Part shown: piece by piece, positions 1 through 7,788 of the stretch
Position numbering within the stretch: position 1 is the first letter of the stretch
How the letters are laid out: each line of letters begins with the position of its first letter
DNA from: Erythrobacteraceae bacterium CCH12-C2
Lineage (GTDB): Bacteria > Pseudomonadota > Alphaproteobacteria > Sphingomonadales > Sphingomonadaceae
Direction: 5' to 3'
Length of the DNA: 51,755 nt
NCBI GenBank assembly: GCA_001556995.1
Contig: LSKF01000042.1
Coordinates: forward strand, 1 to 51,755
Made by a program: the position numbers and the translations under genes
Notes under the pieces: generated by a model
Told to the model about the DNA's origin: nothing
Database searches by the model: none
Seen by the model: the letters and a program-made list of their open reading frames with translations, nothing else

Positions 1-2
1 TG

Positions 3-62
3 CGCGATACCCACAACCACTCGATCTTTGGCGCGATCGAGCAGCAGGTGGTGGCAGTCTAG
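3..62 (+). CDS. C-terminal end of an unidentified upstream gene (partial)
   Basis: This frame is open from the window edge and encodes about 19 residues, with the run THNHSIFGAIEQQ, ending in TAG. The stop comes about 100 bases before the start proposed for the amidohydrolase, as for an upstream gene on the same strand. Too little is visible to name a family. The frame choice rests only on protein-like composition, so it could be spurious. Confidence 0.3.
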   Translation, partial: RDTHNHSIFGAIEQQVVAV

Positions 63-165
63 AGCGGTTTATACCTGTGCCGCGGCGCTGCCCCGCAACA
101 AGAGCAATGCCTGGTCGACCAGATGTCATGAGGTCCGGATCGTTATCAAATCGCATCCTTGCGCC

Positions 166-1659
166 ATGGTTACCCTGCTTACGGAACATCACCGCCGCCG
201 CCTCTTGCCGGGCGAGTCTCTGACCCGCCTGCCGATTCCCTCGACCATCGTGTCCAACGGCGAATTCACTCCGCCGCCCCCGAGCCAGACCCTGCGCCGC
301 TATGAGGCACTGCTTATGGAGCGCGCCAGCATGGCGGGCGGGGCGACCGAGCAGGCCACATGGCTCGCCTCCCCCGTGGGCATGGCCAATGCCTTCGCCG
401 CACTCAACACGGTGTTCGACACGCATTTCGACGTCGGCGACGGGGAGACCGACGATGCCGAGGCAGCTGAGGCGGCGCGTTCCGCGCTGCAGGACCAGTT
501 TGTCTTCGACGATCAGGTGCATTTCCTGCGCGACGATGCCGACCCCGAATTGTTCGCGCCGCTTACCGGACTGATCGAACTTTCTGCCGAGCTTCTCGGG
601 CTACCCCATGCCGGGCGGTTCGATATCGAGCAGATCAAGTTCGCGCACTTTATCAAGGCGATCTACCTCGACAGCGACACCAAGGTGGCCCTTCTGTCCG
701 GCGCGCCGTCCGAAGGCGTGCCGATGCTCACCAACGACCAAATGGCAGCGGCCCGTTCGGCGGTGAATGCGGTCGTCGGCGAACGGCGGCTTTTAACCCA
801 TGCGGTGCTCGGGCCGGGGCAGGATGGCTGGCTCGACGAGGTCGACCGGGTACACGCGCATCTCAAGCCCGATGGCTGGAAGGGCTACACAGTCGGCGAG
901 CCATTCTCTCCCTCGCACAAGCGCTACCGGCTCGACGACGAGGCGCTGATGTATCCCTTCTACGAGCGGATGGTGAAGGCGGGAGTTCGCAACCTGTGCA
1001 TCCACAAGGGGCTGCTTCCGGCGGATGCCGACGTGGTGATGCCAGGAGCCGAGCCATTCGCCAAGGTCGACGATGTCGGCCGCGCCGCGCGCGATTGGCC
1101 GCAGATCAATTTCGTGATCTATCACGCCGGATACCGGACCATCCCGCAACCAACGCTTGCCGAACTGGAGCGGTTCGAGACCGAGGGACGGATCGACTGG
1201 GTCAGCGATCTTGCAGCGATCCCCGGACAGTGGGGCGTGAGCAATGTCTACGCCGACATCGGCGCTTCCTTCGCCTTCACGGTGCTGACCCATCCGCGCC
1301 TCGCTGCGGCAATGATCGGGATGCTGGTGAAGGGCCTCGGGCCGGACAAGGTGCTGTGGGGCACCGACAGCGTCTGGTACGGATCGCCGCAATGGCAAAT
1401 TGAGGCGCTGCGCCGCCTCCGAATGCCCGAGGATCTGATGGAGCGGTTTGGCTATTCCGATCTTGGTCCGGCAGATGGTAACGTGAAACGCGCGATCCTG
1501 GGCGAGAACGCAGCGCCACTTTATGGGGTCGATCCCGCCGATTACCGAAAGTCTGGGATCAAGGCGACCCAGCTGGACCGGATCGTGGCATCCTACCGTG
1601 CCAATGGCGGACTGCCGGACAACGCTGTTCACGGGTATGCCGAACCCGGCGATGACTGA
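166..1659 (+). CDS. Amidohydrolase-family (TIM-barrel) metal-dependent hydrolase
   Basis: A 497-residue protein of the amidohydrolase_2 superfamily, which holds hydrolases and decarboxylases with one active-site metal. Seen in the C-terminal half: an IHKG histidine, a YHAGY histidine and the WGTD(S) aspartate near the end of the barrel, matching typical metal and catalytic positions. Near the N-terminus, where the family usually has HxH, the sequence reads DDQVHF, so the first histidine is a glutamine; this may be normal for the subfamily. The frame stays open upstream to 28, but that extension reads like non-coding translation, so ATG 166 is preferred although no clear ribosome site precedes it. 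It overlaps the SnoaL gene by 8 bases, which suggests co-translation. Substrate unknown. Confidence 0.75.
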   Translation: MVTLLTEHHRRRLLPGESLTRLPIPSTIVSNGEFTPPPPSQTLRRYEALLMERASMAGGATEQATWLASPVGMANAFAALNTVFDTHFDVGDGETDDAEAAEAARSALQDQFVFDDQVHFLRDDADPELFAPLTGLIELSAELLGLPHAGRFDIEQIKFAHFIKAIYLDSDTKVALLSGAPSEGVPMLTNDQMAAARSAVNAVVGERRLLTHAVLGPGQDGWLDEVDRVHAHLKPDGWKGYTVGEPFSPSHKRYRLDDEALMYPFYERMVKAGVRNLCIHKGLLPADADVVMPGAEPFAKVDDVGRAARDWPQINFVIYHAGYRTIPQPTLAELERFETEGRIDWVSDLAAIPGQWGVSNVYADIGASFAFTVLTHPRLAAAMIGMLVKGLGPDKVLWGTDSVWYGSPQWQIEALRRLRMPEDLMERFGYSDLGPADGNVKRAILGENAAPLYGVDPADYRKSGIKATQLDRIVASYRANGGLPDNAVHGYAEPGDD

Positions 1660-2590
1660 GGCACGCGAGGCAATCCGGCAGCTGCTCCACGCCCAGATCG
1701 AGGACATCTGGGGGGCAGGTCGCACCGAACTGGTCACGCGCAATTATGCCCCTGATGTCATCGACCACATGCCCATGCCCGGCCAACCTTCTGGCCGCGA
1801 GGCGCTGGCCGAGGTGGTCACCGCCTTCCGCGCCGGAATCCCGGACCTCAGGATGGAGCTCCACGCCACCTTGGTCGCGGGCAATATCGGCGTCGACGTA
1901 TGGACGCTGACCGGAACCCACGCAGGCTTGTTGCTCGGCCATGAAGCTACCGGCAGACCGGTCGCAATTGCCGGGATCGACATGGTGCGGGTCCTCAGCG
2001 GACGCATTTGCGAGCTCTGGCACGTCGAAGAAATGGGCCTTCTGATGCAACAGATTGGCGCCGAGGACTTCGCCTTCGGCGCGCCGCTGGGTGCGCCTAA
2101 CGGAGCCACGCAGCCTGTGGCAACGGATCAGCGCCGCCCCTCTGCCGCAGCGCACGTGCCCGGCGAGAAAGACCTTACCGCGCGCGAGCAGCGCAACCTC
2201 GCCGTCGCGCGCCGCCACATCGGAGACCTGTGGGGCCGAGGACGGGCCGAGTTGGCCGAGGCTCTCTTTCATCCCGACATCGTCGATCACAACCCCGCGC
2301 CCGGCCAGAGGCCCGGGATTGCGGGCATTCTCGATGTCCTCCGCTGGCTGCGCGAAGCAGTGCCCGACCTTGCGCTTTGCGTGGAGGCGCTGGCCGTCGA
2401 AGGCGATCTCGTTTGCGACCGCTGGACGATGACGGGCACCCACACTGGCGCGCCGTTGATGGGAATGGAGCCGCAGGGCCGCCGTTTTGCGATCAACGGT
2501 ATGGATGTGGTGCGGATCGACGACGCGGGTTTGATTACCGACGTCTGGCACGCCGAGGAATTCGCTCAGTTGCGCGCACAGATCGCGTGA
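1652..2590 (+). CDS. Tandem SnoaL-like (ester cyclase / NTF2-fold) protein
   Basis: A 312-residue protein made of two similar halves. Each carries the SnoaL_2 pattern: VIDHMPMPGQ near residues 36-45 and DIVDHNPAPGQ near 209-219, then WTLTGTH or WTMTGTH, a GMD or GIDMVR stretch and a final LWHVEE or VWHAEE. Single-domain relatives form small dimeric cups that bind hydrophobic substrates, so the fusion probably makes both halves of such a dimer. ATG 1652 lies inside the amidohydrolase stop region; ATG 1637 is a possible alternative. The neighbour suggests a shared catabolic or modifying pathway, but no function can be assigned. Confidence 0.75.
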   Translation: MTEAREAIRQLLHAQIEDIWGAGRTELVTRNYAPDVIDHMPMPGQPSGREALAEVVTAFRAGIPDLRMELHATLVAGNIGVDVWTLTGTHAGLLLGHEATGRPVAIAGIDMVRVLSGRICELWHVEEMGLLMQQIGAEDFAFGAPLGAPNGATQPVATDQRRPSAAAHVPGEKDLTAREQRNLAVARRHIGDLWGRGRAELAEALFHPDIVDHNPAPGQRPGIAGILDVLRWLREAVPDLALCVEALAVEGDLVCDRWTMTGTHTGAPLMGMEPQGRRFAINGMDVVRIDDAGLITDVWHAEEFAQLRAQIA

Positions 2591-2757
2591 GGGAAGTTGC
2601 AGCTATCGGTCCACCGCGAGGGCTACTTTACAGGCACGCATTTATTTCAATCTGGGCGCCTCGGCTCAGATGCGGGCCGCCAATAGCCTAGAGCGATGCC
2701 CAAAAGCCCAAATCTGAAAAACTCCAAGGTCGAATATCATGAGGTGATCAGAGTTTC

Positions 2758-2928
2758 ATGGAGAGGTTTGTGGCGGGTGATGAGGCGAAACTCTTAATTC
2801 CACACAACATCAACTTGATGGGGCTCAAGGCTGGTACAAGTCTTGCACACTTTATGACAGCGAACTTTGGCAAACCTCACCCTGGGGCTTTCCAAGTCGA
2901 GGTTGGCGGCGAGCTTGGCGGCATCTGA
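2758..2928 (+). CDS. Possible 56-residue orphan ORF or gene fragment
   Basis: ATG to TGA encodes 56 residues including IPHNINLMGLKAG and PHPGAFQVEVGG. The composition looks protein-like and less GC-rich than the neighbours. The frame is closed by a TGA 18 bases upstream of the ATG. No Shine-Dalgarno sequence is evident. It could be the last part of a gene broken by a frameshift, since another short frame ends inside it. Not a recognised family. Confidence 0.25.
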   Translation: MERFVAGDEAKLLIPHNINLMGLKAGTSLAHFMTANFGKPHPGAFQVEVGGELGGI

Positions 2929-2940
2929 TCTGCACCCAGC

Positions 2941-2970
2941 AAAAAAGGGCCGGAATGCATCCCGGCCCCT
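2941..2970 (-). terminator. Rho-independent terminator of the SulP operon
   Basis: GGGCCGG at 2947-2953 pairs perfectly with CCGGCCC at 2962-2968 around an 8-base loop. Read on the minus strand, the stem is followed by six T residues (2946-2941). It lies 25 bases past the SulP stop. Confidence 0.85.
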
Positions 2971-2994
2971 CTCATGACGTTCAAATGTACGGCT

Positions 2995-4563
2995 TCAGGC
3001 CGCTGGCTTGCGGGTCAGCGCCGGAATGCGCGCTTCGCTCGGGTTGTCGGCGCGGCGTGCATAGCGCTCCACCAGATCGCTCCATTCGACGATCAGGCTG
3101 CCCCCGGTGCTCTGGTGGAGTTTCTCCCACGATGACAGCATCTCAAGGCAGGCATGGTCGATATAGTCGAGCTTTTCGACATGCAGGTGCACTTCTGAGC
3201 CGAAGGGCAGCGTTTCCAGCGCATTGCTGAGCTGCGGGATCGAGAAGAAGGTCGCCGAACCCTTCATCCAGACATCGATCCGGTTGGCCTCAACATCATG
3301 GTCGCGGCGGATTTCGAGGTGGGAGAAGGTGTAGACCAGCTTCAGTGTCGCCACGATAAATCCGAGGATCACGCCAGTCAGCAGGTCGATCGCCACGACC
3401 CCGACAAGGGTAATGAAATAGATCGCCAGCTCCTGCCGTCCGAATTCGGCAATCTTGCGGATCTGCGCCACGTTGACCAGCTTGTAGCCGGTGTAGACGA
3501 GGATCGCCGCTAGCACCGAAGTCGGGATTTCGTTGAGGATGAACGGAAAGGCGACCACGGCCAGAAGCAGCCATGCGCCGTGCAGGATCGCCGAGAGCCG
3601 GGTGGTCGCGCCTGCATCGACGTTGGCCGAGGAGCGGACGATCACTCCTGTCATCGGCAGCGCGCCCAATGCGCCGCACAGCATGTTGCCGATCCCTTGC
3701 GCGCGCAGTTCCTTGTCATAGTCCGTCCGCGCCCCAAGGTGCATCTTGTCGACCGCTGTGGCGCACAGCAGCGTCTCGGCGCTGGCGACAAAGGCGAACA
3801 CCAGCCCCAGCGTGAGGATTTCCGGCCGGGTCACGCCGCTGAGGGCTTCGAGTGTAGGAATGTTGAGGGCATCGGTCAGGGTCGCCGGCAGATCGACCAA
3901 CATGATCGGCAGAGCCAGCGCCAGCGCGAAGATGGTGCCGACCATGACCCCAAGCAGTGGCCCCGGGAGCAGGCTGAGGCTCTTGGGCTTGAACTTGTTC
4001 CAGAGGATGATTGTGATGATCGTCACAATGCCAGCCATCGCCGCCAGATGGTGCACCGATCCGTCGATCGGGAACACCTTCATGATGGCATCGGGGATCG
4101 CGGCGATGTTTTCCAGCCCGCTTGAACGCGGCTTGTCATCCAGCATCACGTGGAACTGCGAGGCGAAGATCAGCACGCCGATCCCCGCCAGCATCCCGTG
4201 GATCACCGAAGGCGAAATCGCCCGGAACCACTGGCCGAGCTTGAACACCCCGGCGAGCAATTGCAGTGCGCCCGCAATCAGGCCCACCACGCCGAGCATG
4301 ATCAGTCCATGTTCGCTCACCAACTGGAACACCAGCACCGCCATCCCGGCTGCGGGTCCACTGACCTGCAGTGGCGAACCAGCGAGGCTGCCGACCACCA
4401 ACCCGCCGATGATCCCGGAGATCAGCCCCAAGGCGGGCGGAGCGCCCGAGGCGATCGCGATCCCCATGCACAGCGGAAGGGCGACGAGGAAAACCACAAT
4501 CGAGGCAAGAAAATCGCGGCCATAGATAGCCGCCTTGGGGCTATCGGCGGAAAGCGCGTTCAT
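2995..4563 (-). CDS. SulP-family anion transporter, probable bicarbonate importer
   Basis: A 522-residue inner-membrane protein. The N-terminal three quarters are hydrophobic helices typical of SulP (FLVALPLCMGIAIASGAPP at the start; GTIFALALALP and GVILGFIVATLK further on). The last 100 or so residues form a soluble STAS-like domain (VWMKGSATFFSIPQ, VHLHVEKLDYIDHACLEML). SulP carriers move sulfate, bicarbonate or other anions. The carbonic anhydrase gene 40 bases upstream on the same strand favours bicarbonate, as in BicA-type systems; this is inferred from context. ATG 4563 is chosen because GGAG precedes it and the family's first helix follows soon after; the longer open frame to 4734 overlaps the carbonic anhydrase gene. 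Confidence 0.88.
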   Translation of the reverse strand: MNALSADSPKAAIYGRDFLASIVVFLVALPLCMGIAIASGAPPALGLISGIIGGLVVGSLAGSPLQVSGPAAGMAVLVFQLVSEHGLIMLGVVGLIAGALQLLAGVFKLGQWFRAISPSVIHGMLAGIGVLIFASQFHVMLDDKPRSSGLENIAAIPDAIMKVFPIDGSVHHLAAMAGIVTIITIILWNKFKPKSLSLLPGPLLGVMVGTIFALALALPIMLVDLPATLTDALNIPTLEALSGVTRPEILTLGLVFAFVASAETLLCATAVDKMHLGARTDYDKELRAQGIGNMLCGALGALPMTGVIVRSSANVDAGATTRLSAILHGAWLLLAVVAFPFILNEIPTSVLAAILVYTGYKLVNVAQIRKIAEFGRQELAIYFITLVGVVAIDLLTGVILGFIVATLKLVYTFSHLEIRRDHDVEANRIDVWMKGSATFFSIPQLSNALETLPFGSEVHLHVEKLDYIDHACLEMLSSWEKLHQSTGGSLIVEWSDLVERYARRADNPSEARIPALTRKPAA

Positions 4564-4603
4564 GGCATTGGTGCTCCGGGGAAAGCGGGATGGGTGTGCA
4601 TGA

Positions 4604-5269
4604 TCAGCAAGCGTGCGTGGCAAGCGCGGCTGAGGCGAGTTCAGAAGCATAGCGATCTTCGACTGACACCCAGGTCTCGGTCGCCTCGTCATAGGCAGAG
4701 ACCTCGCCGGTCTTGATGTCATAGACCCAGCCATGCAGCTGCACCGTCTTCTGCGCCAGCGCGACCGCGACCGTGGGGTGGGTTTTCAGGTGCTGCAATT
4801 GCAGGATGACATTCTGCTCCAGCAGCATCCGCATCTTCGCTTCAGGATCGAGCCCTGCGCCCAGCGCCTCGGTGATATCGACCGCACCTTGGGCAAAGCC
4901 AAGCCATTCGCGCACGTGCGGCAGGCTGGTCAGGCCCGCGCGGTTGATCGCCCCCTTCATCGCGCCGCATTCGGTGTGACCGCAGATCACGATATTGGGG
5001 ATCTTGAGCGCGCCGATGGCGAATTCAATCGAGGCGGTCATTCCGCCGGTCTGGTTGGTGTGCGGCGGCACGATATTGCCTGCGTTGCGGCAGATGAACA
5101 GTTCACCCGGATCGGTTTGCGTGAGCATCGCGGTCTCGATCCGACTGTCCGAGCAGGTGATGAACAGCGCCTCGGGGCTTTGGCCGGTGCTCAGGCGTTC
5201 GAACAGCTCCTGCTTTTCCGGGAAGACGTCGCGCTGGAACTTGACGACTCCAAGGGCAAAATTCGGCAT
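4604..5269 (-). CDS. Beta-class carbonic anhydrase
   Basis: A 221-residue enzyme interconverting CO2 and bicarbonate. The zinc ligands are visible: C39 within CSDSR (D41 and R43 form the catalytic dyad) and H98 and C101 within GHTEC, in the usual order and spacing. ATG 5269 is preferred over a TTG at 5290 because AAAGGA sits about 9 bases upstream and the protein then begins as the family does. It is the middle gene of an ArsR, carbonic anhydrase and SulP run with short gaps, and probably supplies or traps the bicarbonate moved by the SulP partner. Confidence 0.93.
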   Translation of the reverse strand: MPNFALGVVKFQRDVFPEKQELFERLSTGQSPEALFITCSDSRIETAMLTQTDPGELFICRNAGNIVPPHTNQTGGMTASIEFAIGALKIPNIVICGHTECGAMKGAINRAGLTSLPHVREWLGFAQGAVDITEALGAGLDPEAKMRMLLEQNVILQLQHLKTHPTVAVALAQKTVQLHGWVYDIKTGEVSAYDEATETWVSVEDRYASELASAALATHAC

Positions 5270-5286
5270 CGGGGGTATCCTTTCAA

Positions 5287-5649
5287 TCAAGCTTTATCGG
5301 GGGAAGCGGAGGTCCACAGCGCGCGCGCATCATCGAGCTGTGCAGCGCGTTCGGAGCGGTGGCGGAAATCGACAAATGTGAGCGCGTCCACGATCCAGCC
5401 CGCTAGCGCGGGCTGGGCGAGGCGGTAGAAATGATTGCGACCCGCGCGCCGCTCCTCAACGAGATGATGCGCACGCAGCAGCGAGAGATGCTGGGAAATC
5501 CGGGTAGGAGGTAAATCCAGCGCCTCGGCAATGCCCATCACATCCTTTTCGCCGCTGCGCAGCTCCTCGATCAGGCGGATGCGGTCAGCATGTGCGAGCG
5601 TGCGGAGCAGGTCCGCCAGATCGCGCGATGCCGTCAGACGGCTCGGCAC
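5287..5649 (-). CDS. ArsR-family winged-helix repressor
   Basis: A 120-residue winged-helix regulator. The recognition region reads VMGIAEALDLPPTRISQHLSLLRAHH, followed by the wing EERRAGRNHFYRL. No cysteine is present, so a thiol metal-sensing site of classical ArsR type is excluded. GTG 5649 is chosen over ATG 5664 because GGAGG lies about 6 bases before it. It precedes the carbonic anhydrase gene by 17 bases and probably controls its own operon through the inverted repeat next to the start. The signal sensed is unknown. Confidence 0.85.
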   Translation of the reverse strand: MPSRLTASRDLADLLRTLAHADRIRLIEELRSGEKDVMGIAEALDLPPTRISQHLSLLRAHHLVEERRAGRNHFYRLAQPALAGWIVDALTFVDFRHRSERAAQLDDARALWTSASPDKA

Positions 5650-5661
5650 GTTTCCCTCCCA

Positions 5662-5677
5662 CATATGCGAAAATATG
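5662..5677. promoter_or_regulatory. Candidate ArsR operator
   Basis: CATATGCGAAAATATG contains CATAT and ATATG as inverted arms, followed by another ATATG at about 5680 and a direct repeat GAAGCT. AT-rich inverted repeats next to the start codon are typical ArsR-family operators. It lies 13 bases upstream of the GTG start, so bound repressor would block transcription of the regulator, carbonic anhydrase and SulP genes. Confidence 0.5.
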
Positions 5678-5710
5678 CAGATATGAAGCTGTGAAGCTAT
5701 AACGGAAATG

Positions 5711-5724
5711 AATTGACGTCAATT
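5711..5724. promoter_or_regulatory. Perfect 14-base palindrome, possible operator
   Basis: AATTGACGTCAATT is perfectly self-complementary and AT-flanked within high-GC DNA. It lies between the divergent ArsR and KAS III-like genes, 98 bases before the latter's start. It has the shape of a dimeric regulator site; the regulator is unknown. Confidence 0.4.
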
Positions 5725-5822
5725 GGACTTGTCGCTGCCTGGAAGGGCAGGGCCTTGCGGTGCAAAGGGCGGTTCTTTAAGGCCGCGACCCTTGAGCAAA
5801 ACGATTGAATCGAAGGTCGCAC

Positions 5823-6974
5823 ATGCACGAATCGCAAGCCCCGCAAGCGCTCACCGGTCGTCCGGTCATCTCCGCCACGGGCCTGTTCACTCCGGCAGAG
5901 AGCATCTCAAACGAAGAACTGGTCGCGAGTTTCAACGCCTTCGTTGATCGCCACAATGCCGCCCATGCCGAGTCGATTGCCGCTGGCGAGGCAGAAGCGC
6001 TGACCTATTCCTCGGCCGAATTCATCGAGAAGGCGAGCGGTATCAAGGCGCGCCATGTGCTGAGCAAGGCGCCGATTCTCGACCCCGACATCATGTGCCC
6101 GCGCTTGCCCGAACGCAGCAATGACGAGCTGTCGGTGATGGCCGAAATCGGCGTTGCGGCGGCGCGGCAGGCGCTGGAGCGGGCGGGGCGCGCGCCGCAA
6201 GATGTCGATGCGGTGCTTTGTGCCGCTTCGAACATGCAGCGCGCTTATCCGGCGATGGCGATCGAAATCCAGCAGGCGCTGGGGATCGAGGGTTTTGGAT
6301 TCGACATGAATGTCGCCTGCTCCTCAGCGACCTTCGGGATCCAGACTGCGGCGGATTATATCCGTGCAGGCAATGCGCGATCGGTGCTGGTGGTCAGCCC
6401 CGAGATTACCTCAGGCCACCTCAACTGGTGCGACCGTGACAGCCACTTCATCTTCGGCGATGTGGCAACCGCCGTGCTGGTTGAGGACGCCGCCATCGCC
6501 GCCGAGCAGCACTGGGAAATCCTCGGCACCAAGCTGAAGACGGTGTTCTCCAACAACATCCGCAACAACTTCGGCTTCCTCAACCGCGCTCACCCCGAAA
6601 CCGCCGCCGCCCCGGACAAGCTGTTCGTGCAGGAGGGGCGCAAGGTGTTCAAAGAGGTTGTGCCGATGGTCGCGCAGATGATCCTCGAGGAAGCTGCGCG
6701 CCTCGGCATCGACCCTGAGGGCCTGCGCCGTTTGTGGCTGCATCAGGCCAATGCGGGGATGAACCGGCTCATTTCGCACAAGGTTCTGGGCCACGAAGCG
6801 AGCGAGGATGAAAGCCCGACCGTGCTCGACACCTATGGCAACACCTCGAGCGCGGGCTCGATTATTGCCTTCCACCAGCACAGCGATGATCTGGCCGAGG
6901 GGGACACTGGGCTGATCTGTTCCTTCGGTGCGGGCTACTCGGCTGGTACAGTATTCGTCCGCAAGGTCGCCTGA
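5823..6974 (+). CDS. Beta-ketoacyl-ACP synthase III-like condensing enzyme
   Basis: A 383-residue thiolase-fold enzyme. The triad is visible: C166 in NVACSSATFG, H307 in LHQAN and N340 in YGNTSSAG. It is about 60 residues longer than FabH of E. coli, with extra sequence before the first conserved block, and resembles the long FabH variants of proteobacteria such as the Pseudomonas enzymes that condense medium-chain acyl-CoA with malonyl-ACP. ATG 5823 is chosen because GAAGG precedes it; an in-frame TTG at 5805 is less likely. It stands alone, apart from the acpP-fabF pair at 47 kb, so it may be a second KAS III serving a special lipid or a fatty-acid salvage route. Confidence 0.85.
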   Translation: MHESQAPQALTGRPVISATGLFTPAESISNEELVASFNAFVDRHNAAHAESIAAGEAEALTYSSAEFIEKASGIKARHVLSKAPILDPDIMCPRLPERSNDELSVMAEIGVAAARQALERAGRAPQDVDAVLCAASNMQRAYPAMAIEIQQALGIEGFGFDMNVACSSATFGIQTAADYIRAGNARSVLVVSPEITSGHLNWCDRDSHFIFGDVATAVLVEDAAIAAEQHWEILGTKLKTVFSNNIRNNFGFLNRAHPETAAAPDKLFVQEGRKVFKEVVPMVAQMILEEAARLGIDPEGLRRLWLHQANAGMNRLISHKVLGHEASEDESPTVLDTYGNTSSAGSIIAFHQHSDDLAEGDTGLICSFGAGYSAGTVFVRKVA

Positions 6975-7025
6975 GGCGGCGAGCAACCTTGCCGGGGCAG
7001 GCTGCTGCCCCTAGAAGCGGTGCCG

Positions 7026-7778
7026 ATGGCAGGCGAAATCCTCGATAACAAAGGTCGCGGCGAGGCGAGCTGGAACTGGCCCACGATCCACCCCGCAGGC
7101 CGCAAGTTCGGGCTGATCGCGGTCGCCGTGAGCCTGTTCTTCTTGCTCGCGCTCGATTGGGAGCTCATCGGTTGGCCGCTGATGCTGGTGTCGGCGGGCG
7201 TGTTCGCCTTCTTCCGCGATCCCGAACGCGTGGTCCCGCAGAGCGAAGCCGCAATCGTTTCCCCTGCCGACGGGCTGGTGACGCTGATCAGCGAGGTTGA
7301 GCCGCCACTTGAATTGCAGATCGATGATGGCACGGGGCTGGCGGTTCTTCCCTTGGGGCAGGTTACGCGGGTATCGATCTTCATGAGCGTGTTCGATGTC
7401 CATATTAACCGCACGCCCATTGGCGGGACGGTGCGGCGGGTGGTCTATATCCCGGGCAAGTTCATGAACGCCGATCTCGACAAGGCGAGCGAGGAGAACG
7501 AGCGCCAGCACATCCTGATCGAGCGGGGTGACGGGCTGAAGCTGGGCTTCACCCAGATCGCCGGGCTGGTGGCGCGGCGGATCGTGCCCTTCGTGAAGCC
7601 GGGTGATATTGTCGCCAAGGGTCAGCGCGTCGGGCTGATCCGCTTCGGCAGCCGGGTTGATGTCTATCTGCCCGCAGGCACGGATCCCAAGGTGATGATC
7701 GGCCAGACGGTGGTTGCGGGTGAAACGGTGATTGCCGAGATTGGCCAGCGCGGGCTGATTGAGGGGATTGCGCAATGA
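7026..7778 (+). CDS. psd: Phosphatidylserine decarboxylase (short form)
   Basis: A 250-residue membrane-bound enzyme making phosphatidylethanolamine from phosphatidylserine. One hydrophobic hairpin near residues 25-60 is followed by FFRDPER, SPADG, the [10 protein letters not shown] block and the self-cleavage site RFGSR, whose S209 would become the pyruvoyl group of the small alpha chain. The length fits the short proteobacterial type. A GTG at 7020 is an alternative start. pssA follows after 10 bases, so the two successive steps of PE synthesis form one operon. Confidence 0.93.
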   Translation: MAGEILDNKGRGEASWNWPTIHPAGRKFGLIAVAVSLFFLLALDWELIGWPLMLVSAGVFAFFRDPERVVPQSEAAIVSPADGLVTLISEVEPPLELQIDDGTGLAVLPLGQVTRVSIFMSVFDVHINRTPIGGTVRRVVYIPGKFMNADLDKASEENERQHILIERGDGLKLGFTQIAGLVARRIVPFVKPGDIVAKGQRVGLIRFGSRVDVYLPAGTDPKVMIGQTVVAGETVIAEIGQRGLIEGIAQ

Positions 7779-7788
7779 GCCGCTTGCG

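Larger units (their letters stand above)
2591..2994. other. 404-base gap of lower GC content, possible gene debris
   Basis: This stretch lies between the SnoaL gene and the convergent SulP gene. The part from about 2690 to 2930 is clearly richer in A and T than its surroundings. It holds two short plus-strand open frames in different phases (2696-2797 and 2758-2928) with no recognisable domain. The right end holds the SulP terminator. No RNA gene or promoter was recognised. Confidence 0.5.
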
